A DNA stretch of 15,716 nt from Agrocybe praecox (Eukaryota; Basidiomycota; Agaricomycetes; Agaricales; Agrocybaceae), in NCBI GenBank assembly GCA_964017145.1, contig CAXHKQ010000003.1, positions 1-15,716 of the forward strand, in the 5' to 3' direction. The notes under the pieces are model-generated. The model did not search any database. It worked only from the letters and a program-made list of their open reading frames with translations, and had not been told where the DNA came from. Numbering within the stretch: position 1 is the stretch's first letter; the number at the start of each line of letters is the position of its first letter. Position numbers and translations under genes: made by a program. Below, one piece after another: positions 1-9,700 of the stretch.

Positions 1-237
1 ATCGAATCATTGTGAAAAGTTCGTTTTTACAAATTGTGTTAACTCATTACCGACAGAAAGTATATAATTTAGATCACATCGAGCGGCTGAATAACCTTTA
101 AATGTAATGTTACCAAGCCATACAAATGTCTGGGTATAACGCCTGCATGTGGGCAGTTGAAACGGTCGAACCATTGAACACAAAAGTTTTTTTCGGGTGA
201 TTTGCCGACCTCCGTTTTTCACGTATAATCGACATTT
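1..237. other. Unannotated AT-rich flank
   Basis: I see no gene, RNA or repeat here. The short minus-strand open frame of 71 codons shows no recognisable protein features. It ends at TCGACATT (229-236), which may be one copy of a target-site duplication of the neighbouring foldback element. Confidence 0.6.
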
Positions 238-639
238 TCACGAGCCTTAGTCCCTATTCGAGTTCGGAGAGTGAGCAGGGCCCTTCAAGGTGGCCTCGGG
301 GCCCAAGGAATTGGGGCCCTACAACAACAAAATATTTTCTATATATTCATATTCCGAGAGAAGAAGAGCCTTTTATATGGTTGCCTAGGGTCCTAAAAAA
401 TTGGGGGCTCAAGGAATTGTGGCCCTAAGGAGTTGAGGCCCTTAAAAAAAAGTTAAGTCACTATTCTTCGTATTCTGAGACGAAGTAGAGCTCTCTAATG
501 GTTGTCCCGGCACCCAAGGAATTAGGGCCCTACAAACAAATGTTTAGTCTCTATTCTTCGTATTCGGCGACTAAGTAGAGCTCTCTGATGGTCGGGACCT
601 AAGGAGTTGGGGCCCAACAAAACAATGTTTAGTCTCGAT

Positions 640-1720
640 TCTTCATGTTCGCAGAGTAAGTAGGGCCCTTTAATGGTCGTCTAGGGGCCTACGGAGTTAG
701 GGCCCTTCAATGATTTTCTTGAGTTTAGTCACTATTCGTGTTCGCAGAGTAAGTAGGGCCCTTTAATGGTCGTCTAGGGGCCTACGAAGTTAGGGCCCTT
801 CAATGATTTTATTGAGTTTAGTCACTATTCGTGTTCGCAGATTAAGTAGGGCCCTTTAATGGTCGTCTAGGGGCCTACGGAGTTAGGGCCCTTCAATGAT
901 TTTTTTAGTTTAGTCACTATTCGTGTTCGAAGAGTAAGTAGGGCCCTTTAATGGTCGTCTAGGGGCCTACGGAGCTAGGGCCCTTCAATGATTTTCTTGA
1001 GTTTAGTCACTATTCGTGTTCGCAGAGTAATAGGGCCCTTTAATGGTCGTCTATGGGCCTACGGAGTTAGGGCCCTTCAATGATTTTTTTTAGTTTAGTT
1101 CGAAGAGTAAGTAGGGCCCTTTAATGGTCGTCTAGGGGCCTACGGAGTTAGGGCCCTTCAATGATTTTCTTGAGTTTAGTCACTATTCGTGTTCGCAGAG
1201 TAAGTAGGGCCCTTTTATGGTCGTCTAGGGGCCTTCGGAGTTAGGGCCCTTCAACGATTTTCTTGAGTTTAGTCACTTCGTGTTCGCAGAGTAAGTAGGG
1301 CCATTTAATGGTCGTCTAGGGGCCTTCGGAGTTAGGGCCCTCCAATGATTTTCTTGAGTTTAGTCACTATTCGTGTTCGCAGAGTAATAGGGCCCTTTAA
1401 TGGTCGTCTAGGGGCCTACGGAGTTAGGGCCCTTCAATGATTTTTTTTAGTTTAGTCACTATTCGTGTTCGAAGAGTAAGTAGGGCCCTTTAATGGTCGT
1501 CTAGGGGCCTACGGAGTTAGGGCCCTTCAATGATTTTCTTGAGTTTAGTCACTATTCGTGTTCGCAGAGTAAGTAGGGCTCTTTAATGGTCGTCTAGGGG
1601 CCTTCGGAGTTAGGGCCCTTCAATGATTTTCTTGAGTTTAGTCACTATTCGTGTTCGAAGAGTAAGTAGGGCCCTTTAAAGGTCGTCTAGGGGCCTACAG
1701 AGTTAGGGCCCTACAACGGT
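640..1720 (+). repeat. Homogeneous ~93-bp tandem array inside the left arm
   Basis: About 12 consecutive units are nearly identical, differing by a few substitutions and by small deletions, for example loss of the 'CACTATTCGTGTT' segment near 1099, and AGTAATAGGG for AGTAAGTAGGG at two places (about 1026 and 1384). The outer left units (about 240-640) are clearly more diverged. Each unit contains two GGGCCC palindromes. Confidence 0.9.
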
Positions 1721-1779
1721 TGTCTTGATTTCAGTCACTATTCGTGTTCGCAAAGTAGGGCCCTCTCATGGTTGTCTAG

Positions 1780-1917
1780 GGGCCTACAGAGTTAGGGCCC
1801 TACAAAACAAACTTGAGTTTAGTCATTATTCGTATTCGGAGAATAAGTAGGGCAGGGAATACGAAGAATAGCGACTAAACTCAAGTTTGTTTTGTAGGGC
1901 CCTAACTCTGTAGGCCC
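1780..1917. repeat. Core palindrome at the arm junction
   Basis: 1780-1836 is followed after a 21-nt loop (1837-1857) by its near-perfect reverse complement at 1858 to about 1917, a stem of about 57 bp that continues with more mismatches outward along both arms. This is a very stable potential hairpin or cruciform. Confidence 0.9.
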
Positions 1918-2112
1918 ATGGACAATCATTAGAGGGCCCTACTTACTCTGCGAACACGAATAGTGTAGGGCCCTAACTCCTAAGGGACCGAGGCAACCAT
2001 CAGAGAGCTCTACTTATTCTCCGAATACAAAGAATAGAGACTAAACATTTTGTTGTATAGCTCTAATTCCTTGGCTTCCGGTGCAACCATTAGAGAGCTC
2101 TACTTCGACATT

Positions 2113-2890
2113 CACATTCAATAAAAACACGGGTTCTAATGTATCGACGACTGAAAATTCGAATTTAGTAATGCAATTAATTGAAGTATTCAAAAAAAGT
2201 ATTCTAAAAATGAAAACAGATATTCAATACAATGCGTCGTTTAGCAGTAATCGCCTTGCCCACGGTGTTGTCAAGCGGTACGTTACGTGTTAAAGCATAT
2301 AAAGATGAACGTGTGATTCAAGTTTATTTGAGATAATTTAAAGCCATCGTGTTTGATTGTAATATTTTGTGTTTGGTCAATGACATGATGATGAGTTTCG
2401 ATCGACTCTTCAGATACACGATCGACCCTTCGGATACACGCTGGCCGCGAAGCGGCTAGTATTATAATAGATTGTCAATTATATGAAGAAGAACGCATAC
2501 GCTGTAGATTAGGAAATACATTGAAAGACATTCTTGCGAACGGTTATTGTGAACTTAAAAAACGGATTACCTTTTTACACAACACTCAAATTCCATTTGA
2601 AATTTGGCCTCGTGGGCAGGCGCTGAGTCCTGTTTGAATGTCTAAAGTGCTCCGCCAAAAAACTGCTGTGCCCACGGCAGCATGATGCTCTGGAAAAGGT
2701 CTAGCCGATACTTCTTGTGAATTTGAGGCCCTTTTTCACGAAAACAAGGAATTTGTTGACGTTGTCGCAAATAGAATCCATAACAGTTTCGGACTGTGGG
2801 TTTTGACGATTTTCAACGACAGCAGAGTTGCTGGACGTCTAACAGTGCACATATTCCGTTCGTTTTGAAGATTGTGGGTTTGTTCAAAAT
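2113..2890 (+). pseudogene. Decayed reading frames of unknown origin
   Basis: A frame from about 2081 to 2293 (open through TFNKNTGSNVSTTENSNLV) is followed in another frame by 2388-2637, which includes CELKKRITFLHNTQIPFE and ends in a TGA at 2635. That same frame continues past this stop and past a second one at about 2683 to 2866, including EFEALFHENKEFVDVVAN. Long stretches of protein-like sequence broken by a frame change and two stops suggest an old gene or transposon relict. I do not recognise the family. Chance cannot be excluded; each open piece is only 60-85 codons. Confidence 0.3.
2399..2440 (+). repeat. 20-bp tandem duplication
   Basis: ATCGACTCTTCAGATACACG (2401-2420) is followed directly by the same 20-mer with two changes (2421-2440). 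It is immediately followed by a small hairpin with the arms GCCGC and GCGGC. It lies inside the decayed frame and keeps no multiple-of-three spacing. Confidence 0.75.
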
Positions 2891-3258
2891 TGAGGATTTG
2901 AAAACAATACACTCATAATTCCGACGTTTATTTTATTTCTTTGGAGCCTCACTCGCTGGTTTTCAACCACGTCACCGTGATTGTTATCGATTTCTTCTCG
3001 ATTTCCTCCAATCTCACAAGCGATCTCTAATTTCTGATTTGTACACGTTTCTACACTGAAACAAATAGCACTTCGTTTTTCGCCATCGTACCAAACTACA
3101 AAGAACCGCTTCAAACATAGGACCGCTTTTTGTCACCCTGTATAACATCCGAAATTGGCAAATCAGAGAAGTGTAGTCGCTGCAAAAATGTTCTCTATAC
3201 AAATATAGGTATTTATGTATAGAGTACAAAATATTGACATCATCACTCCAACGGGTTG
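2891..3258. other. Intergenic DNA with one possible transposon end
   Basis: No convincing gene is seen. Minus-strand open frames of 71-76 codons overlap here without recognisable features. On the minus strand 3145-3127 reads TTATACAGGGTGACAAAAA, resembling the ACAGGGTG-type termini of many arthropod DNA transposons. I found no partner terminus in the window. Confidence 0.3.
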
Positions 3259-3726
3259 TTTATTCATCATTTTTATTCAATTTCGAAGCTCGAGCGTTCC
3301 TACAGAAAAACTCTATACATTCTTCAATGATTTGGGTTTATGGATCTTGGATCTTTATTCAATACTTGTATAAATCAACATAACTCTGAACAAAGCAAAC
3401 AGATGAAAATCAAGATGTTCGAAATATAGTATTTGTAGGTATATGTGTAGATAAGGGGTCGTATACTGCTAAAAATATGTGGTATATAGAGATGCAAGAA
3501 AGAGAGTGCAACCAAATGCCCCGCGTTCGACGAAAACAAATGCAAAACTCAATACGATTCGATGATAATAATATAAAAGCGGTAAGCTGAAAAGCATCGG
3601 TTACGAATTGGGATCGAAATCAATCAGAAGAGAGACTCCTCTGCAAAACTATATGGCACTACGTGAATACGGTAATTTTTACGCTCGATTTGCTCGATTC
3701 GTGCTTCTGGCGCTCTGAATCGTATT
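3259..3726 (-). other. 3' UTR of the long glycogenin transcript with candidate poly(A) signals
   Basis: Downstream of the TAG the minus strand becomes AT-rich with no long frame. Three AATAAA hexamers (TTTATT on the plus strand) lie at 3359-3354, 3277-3272 and 3264-3259. The closely spaced pair at the end is the most likely 3' processing site, which would make the 3' UTR roughly 450-480 nt. The exact cleavage site cannot be seen. Confidence 0.5.
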
Positions 3727-4492
3727 CTATTTGCTTGATTTCGTCGAATGCTGGGACGCTGGCTTCACCGTCTCCTTCTTGCGGGGTGGCGGAATGGGTT
3801 GGTTGACATCACCGGCGACAGTCTCCTTAGAGGATGCAGCATGTCGAAGTTTTTTTTTAGCCAATTCTTCGGCCGATTCGGTGCTGGTCGACGTGGTCGT
3901 GGTCGTGGTGGTCGATCCCACTGGCACCGCATCGAAGAACGTCTTCGACGACATCTTCATCGTGCCATCCGTGCGCACCGTCGTGTAGATATGCTCACGA
4001 CCGCCGGCGAAATGGCGCACCTCCTCGGTGGTCACCTCACCCGTCTTCGGATCGGTCGTCTGGCTGACGATCTCACTGCTGTACTTCTTGTCCGCACTGC
4101 TCAGCTTCATCTGGCTCTGCATTTGGGACTGCTGCTCCAGCTGTTCGGTGGTCATCGTCGTGTTGCTGGTGGTCGTCTTCTTCGAGGTTGAGCGATCAGC
4201 GGACGTCTTGTTCTGTTGCTGCTGCTGCTGCAGCTGAAGTTTGGTCTGGTGCGCCTCGGCTCCGACGGCCGCCGGCAGCGGCACCGAGTCGAAGAACGTC
4301 TTCGACGACATCTTCATCGAGCCATCCTTGTGCACCGTGGTGTAAATGTGCTCGCGTCCGCCATCGAAGTGGCGCACCTCCTCGGTGGTCACGTCGCCCG
4401 TCTGCGGATCGGTCGAGGTGCTGATCACCTGGTTGATGATCTTCTTGGTCGAGGTGGTCAGCTGCAGCTGCTCGGCCAGTTGCTTCTTCTGC

Positions 4493-4524
<32 letters not shown>

Positions 4525-6743
4525 TTGCTGCTGCTGAGTGGTCGTTGTCGTCGTGGTGGTTGTCTTCGAGGACTGATCACTCTGCTGCTGCTGCTGCTGC
4601 AACTGCTGCGTACGCTTCTGCACATCCGAGGTGGTCTGCTGCGTCGTCTGCTTCAGCTGCTGCTGCTGCTGGGTGTTCTTCTGCGTGCTGGTCTTATCCT
4701 CAACCGCAGCCACATTCGACTTATCAACCGTCGTCGAGGCGATCGTCTGCTGCTTCTGACGGATCGCCGCCAGATTGGTATCAGTCAGCGAGTCGCGCTG
4801 CTGGCGCTGGCCGCCAGTGGTCGTCTGCGACGACGTGATCGTACGCGACTCAGTGTGCGTCTCCGACTTCTTCGACGTCTTCGTCTCGTTGGGCAGCACC
4901 GTCACCTCCTCCTGGTTCAGCTCCTTCGTCTGAGTCTCGGAGGCAGCGACCTGCGACGTCACCGAGCCACGCTCCGCGTCCACCTTGGTCGTCGCCAGAC
5001 CGCTCACCTTGCTCGTCTCCAGCGAGGTGGCCACTTGCTGGTGCTGGCCGATGGGACGATCGGACTGCGCATCAACCATAATCGTCTCCGATGCCATTTT
5101 GTTGGCGCGCGTGCGCGTCTTATCGGTACGAATGGTGTTCAGCTCCTCGTCCTCGGTCTGGTCGACGGACACGATGGCCTTGCTGTGCTTGTCGGTGGTG
5201 GTGCGCTTGCGCGGCACCTTGGTGCTGGTCTCCTCGTAGTCCTCCACCTCGACGTCCTCCTCGGGCTGACGGATGGTCTTGGTCAGAAGCTTCGTCTTGC
5301 CGTCCTCGGACAGCGACGTCTCGACCTGCACCAGCTGGCCGTCGGGCAGCTCGGTTTGGACGACGGCGTTCGCGGGGATCGCCGAGATGGTCGTGGTGTC
5401 CTCGGTGCGCTTGGCCAGCTGATGTTGCTGCTGCTGCTGCTGCGTGGTTTTCTTCGATGTGGTTTCGTCGATGGTGGTGGTCGTCTTCTTCGGACCCTTG
5501 GCCGGAATCGTGGTGGTTTTGGTGGTGGTCTTGGACGGCGCTGCCGGTTCGGTGATGTGCTGCTCCTCATATTCGATGGTCTCCACTTCACGGCCGTCCT
5601 GGCTCACATTGGTCTCGGACTTGTGCTGAGTGTCGACCTGCTGCTTGCTGGTGGACGTCTTCGTCTGTTGCTTCTGCTTGGTCTCCTTCTGCTGCTGCAG
5701 CTGCTGCTGCTTGCTGGTCACCGATGACTTCGTGCTGCTGGTGTGCTGCTGCTCCTCATGAATCTCGACGCTCTCCGAGCGCAGCGACCGCTCCGATCGG
5801 ATGTTGGCCAGCGTCGGAATCGTCTTAGTGGTCGTTACGATCTTCAGCTCACGCGGCTCCGTCATCTCCTGCTCCTCGTACTCGACGATCTCGATCTCCT
5901 CGCCCGGCGTCGTCACGATCTTGCGCACGGTCGTCGTCTTGCCGTCCTCCGACACCACCGTCTCGTAGCGTACCTCCTCCTCGCCAATCAGGCGCTTGGT
6001 CACCGTCGATTCGGGCAGCTGGCGCGCGCTCACCACTTGCGTGCTCTGCTGCTTGTTGCTGTCCGTGGTGTTAGAGCTGCTCGTCAGATGCTCGGCGACC
6101 AGATCGGAGGCGCCGGTCGTCGTCTTGGTGGTGGTGGTGCGCGTCGTCGGCTCGGTGGTCTCGATGACCTCCTCGTACGTCTCCTCCTCCTCCTCGATCG
6201 TCTCCTCGCCGGCAATCTCGACCGGATCGAAGAACGTCTTCACCTGCGTCTTGACCAGACCCTCCGCCGAGACGGTGGTGATGGTCTGCTGGTGGCCGGT
6301 GGTCGTCTTCTCGGTGACCGTCTTCGTGTTGGTCGCCGCATCGTATTCGACCTTCTGGTGACCGGGCACGACGACGATCGTCTGGTTGACGTCGATACCG
6401 GACTTTTGCGTCACCTCGGTGCTGGACTTCTTCGAGGCGGTTTTCTTGGCCGTCTTCTGCTGCTTGCCCGACTGTTCGACGGATTCGACTGACTTCTGCT
6501 TGGACATCTTGCTGACGGCGGTGGTTTCGTGCTGCTTGTGGCCGGTCGACGAGGTGCTGGTCGACGAGGTCACGGAGGAGCGACGCTCGGTGGAGCTGGT
6601 CGAAACCGAAGAGGACTGCTGCGTCGACTTGGTGACGGAGCTGCGACGTTCGGTAGCCGACGCGGATAGCTTCTCGGAGATGTTACGCGATTGCTGCTGC
6701 TTGGCAACGGCCGAAGTTCTCTTGTTCAGGGTGTTTGTTGTAC
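3727..6743 (-). CDS. Gyg: Glycogenin last exon 7: giant Thr/Gln/Glu-rich repetitive tail
   Basis: This open frame of 1004 codons ends at TAG 3729-3727. The acceptor CACCAG|GT at 6744/6743 is the first AG after a long AG-free stretch, and its phase (two bases left over) exactly matches exon 6 ending in phase 1, restoring GGT. In order it shows: a Ser/Thr-rich start with TERRSSVT twice; a module ending [16 protein letters not shown] plus an acidic EEEEE run; three related S.DG...YEE blocks; long Thr/Gln tracts including Q16; two near-identical modules with [16 protein letters not shown] and [12 protein letters not shown]; and a basic tail with IPPPRKK. No enzyme domain, signal peptide or membrane segment is seen. 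It is probably a disordered scaffold or localisation tail; its function is unknown. Confidence 0.85.
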
Positions 6744-9700
6744 CTGGTGTTGCGTTTTTTGTTGGTTTATGGTTGGTGATCAGAGATGGAATGGTGATCG
6801 ATGGAAAATTGAAATAATAAATTAATACAAAATAATCACGACGTATTACAAGTAGATGAAGCGCGAAGCAACAAGGCGATAAATAACACGAAGGCGAAGA
6901 ATAACATCCACTTACATTGGGTCGGACATCAGGATTTGTACAGTTTGTTAGTGAAACACACAACGCACATTATGCTTACGAAAACGGTAGGTATGTGTTA
7001 AATATATATTTGATTCTATTGAGTCTTTAAATTAGGTACACGGTCTTGTTAACATCCGACGGGCTGCATGAGGTAGTGTTAGTGTTTATTGTCAAACTAA
7101 ATGTTATGGAAAATGAGACGAGAACGTTCAGTCGCTTGGCCTATGAACTCTCAGCCGGATCAGACGAGAAGGTGAGCAATGTCGCATCGGTGATCGGTGG
7201 TTATGATGGGGTAATGGAAGTTGTGCATAATGCACGTGTTTACCTGTGAACATAATTGCATACACCTGTTAGATTTCGACCACATGCGTATTATCAAATC
7301 CGGAAACGTGTGTATAGGTAGTGACATGCATCCTATTCATCTAACCCGTTACAAATGTCATACCAAATAAAATCGAGAGAAAAAATTAAAACCAAACTCG
7401 AGGTTAACTTAAAAAATCATCATCGTAGCTGTTTATTAATATTATTATTGTGATTGTCCATTTAAAAAATAATATATAATATGTAGAAGTTAACATATAC
7501 AGTTGAACAGCGAAACCATTATTACTCGAACCAAATCAATAGTGTGAGGTGTGAGTTTTGTGATGTGTGTGTGTTTGTTGGTAATAATCTGCATTCGTGT
7601 TAGTTTATAGTGATGAGTATTTGTCGTGTTTGAGCGCGTATGTAAAAAAACAATAAAGAACTAGTTCAACATCTAGTTAGAATCACGCTAATTTGTATCA
7701 GAATAATTGCAGCCACCGTTTCAAGTGTGTTGAGTTGATGCGTGAGCCTATTACAAAATGTTGCTGCACGTTATACCAAACGTATCTAGAAAGGCACTTG
7801 ACAAATCGATCAATTTAGCATTTCTGCTGTCGGTTGCCGGAAACTCTTGGCACAGCGATCATTCGTGTATACGTGTATGTGTGTATGTGTTTGTGTGTAA
7901 GTGTTTTGGGTTCTACCAGTCGCCCATCCACCCCCCCACCCAATTGCCCGAGCACACATCACAATTAGCTGGCACATCTGCCGAATGATTATCGTGTGTT
8001 TGTGTCTGCGATGCGATGATCGAAATACACGCGATGTTAAAACAGAATCGAAATGGAATCAATGTGAGTTCTAAACAGAGTTGTTGGTTGTGTATGGTAT
8101 AGAACGTGTGTCACTAATGAATGAGAGAATTTCAAGGACTTGTGCGTTTCGATTGGATACTGTGATTGAGTGTGGCATGTTCTTGTGTGCTCGGGTTGAT
8201 ACAGTGATGTCGTCGATCTCGCGAACACGTTGATATGATGATGCGGTGTTGGTGGTGGTGGTTGGAATTGGTGGTGGTGGTTGTTGGTTGTTGGTTGGTT
8301 GGTTGGTTGGTTGGGTTCAGGTTAGTTACCTTCTTTCTTCGTCTCCGCGGCGGCGGAAGCATTGGCATCGCTGGCGCTGTTGCCGGCGGCCGCAAGCGTT
8401 TGCGAAATGCGTTTCCAGATGTTGTCGAACGAGTCCTTACCCATGTAGTCAATGTTGCCCGACTCCCAGCACTGCTGGCGCATGCTCTCCTCGTACGCCT
8501 GCTGCTCGCTGCTGCGCGGCTCGCCCAGCGTCAACTGGGCCAGTGCACCGGCCAGACCGCCCTAGATGAGTGGAAGAGCCATCCAATCGATCGTGGTTAG
8601 TCGAGATCATGAGATATTGCAGAATTGGTTCGAACAAACAAAGCATTTGGGCATTCTTCAAGCGCGCGCGACATTCAGGAAGCACAAACACAATAAAACA
8701 GAGGCATGCCATTTAGGGGGAGAGGGTATTTTTAATGAAGCAGAGGGATTGTGTATGTGAAATGTTAGCTAAGCGTGTACAAACCTCATCGGCCACACAA
8801 TGTTCACTACTCTCATGCGCACTTGATCCGTGCTCTGTCGTCTGCTCCGAATATTCGGCCGGCGCGTGTCTCAGTTCGGCGGCATCAGCACGATGCTCAT
8901 CTGCAACAGGTGCCGCACTTGGCGTATGCGATCGGATGGGATGCTGGGCTATCTTGTGGTGTTGATTGGATACCGTTTGGTGACCGGCGTGCTGACGATG
9001 CCTGGACTGGATAGTGTGGTCTGAGATCGATGTCGTGGATTTCCTTGGCGTATGCGAGGTATGCGAAGTGGATTGGATAGGATTCGGATGGTCGACATGG
9101 TGGTGGTGGTGGTGGTGGTGGGGGGCAGAACGCGTTGTGGTGGTATGATGATGCACCTCGTGGCTGGAATGGTGTTCGACATGAACATGCTGATGCACAG
9201 ATCGCTCTGATCGACTGTGTGCTGTCGTATGGCTAGGCGTCTGATGGTCATATTGGACTGGCGCCGTCGTTGATTGATCGTAATGCATCGTCTGTTGTGG
9301 TTGGCTGAGAACCGTAGCGCTCGATGTCTGTTCGAACGATGGTTGCGATCGGTGATCTGTCGCTTCGTGATATTGATTAGCATCGAATTGCGATTGCTGC
9401 TCATCATGCGGAAGATTCGCTAGATTCTGACGATTATAGTACTCTTCCCACGGATCGTGAGCTGGCACGACTGTCTTGGGTTCCATTGATTCTTGCTCGG
9501 ATTGGGACGGAGGACTGTGTGATTCGGGTGGGACATACAGGAACTCGGGATTCTCATACCAACGCGGTGCATTGCCACTTTGACGCTGATCAGCGGTGTG
9601 CCTCTACGTTGATGTTTTGGGTGGTGTATGTTTGTGTGTACGCAGGACGGCGTGCAAATGTTCGGATATATAGAGGAAATTGTATACGGCTACGATAGGC

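Larger units (their letters stand above)
238..2104. mobile_element. Foldback-type non-autonomous element built of ~90-bp subrepeats
   Basis: The left arm (about 238-1836) consists of roughly 16 tandem units of about 90-93 bp, each with GTTTAGTCACTATTCGTGTT, TAGGGCCCTTTAATGGTCGT and GGAGTTAGGGCCCTTCAATG. The right arm (1858-2107) carries about three units in inverted orientation, and its outer end matches the left arm from about 481 onward. Long inverted repeats made of short direct repeats are the hallmark of foldback elements such as FB of Drosophila. There is no transposase frame inside. TCGACATT occurs at 229-236 and again at 2105-2112 and could be an 8-bp target-site duplication. Alternatively this is a local satellite with an inversion. 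Confidence 0.65.
6744..8329 (-). other. Intron between exon 6 and exon 7 (1586 nt)
   Basis: The donor is GTAACT and the acceptor CACCAG. The first 60 nt after the donor are an AACC-type simple repeat (minus strand), and GT-rich stretches lie near 7560-7580 and 7865-7900. The open frames inside (67-76 codons at 7046-7249 and 7758-7988) run on the opposite strand and look random. I see no further exon. Confidence 0.6.

Noticed and set aside
3572..3580. TATAAAAGC on the plus strand
   Set aside because: It lies in the 3' UTR of glycogenin, with no plus-strand gene downstream except antisense shadows.
4216..5727. 503-codon plus-strand open frame, Leu/Arg-rich
   Set aside because: It is the antisense shadow of the CAG-rich glycogenin tail: poly-Leu arises from CTG on the opposite strand, and the minus frame has repeated modules and a matching splice phase.
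5743..6492. 249-codon plus-strand open frame
   Set aside because: Antisense shadow of the same exon, with no domain and the same Leu/Arg bias.
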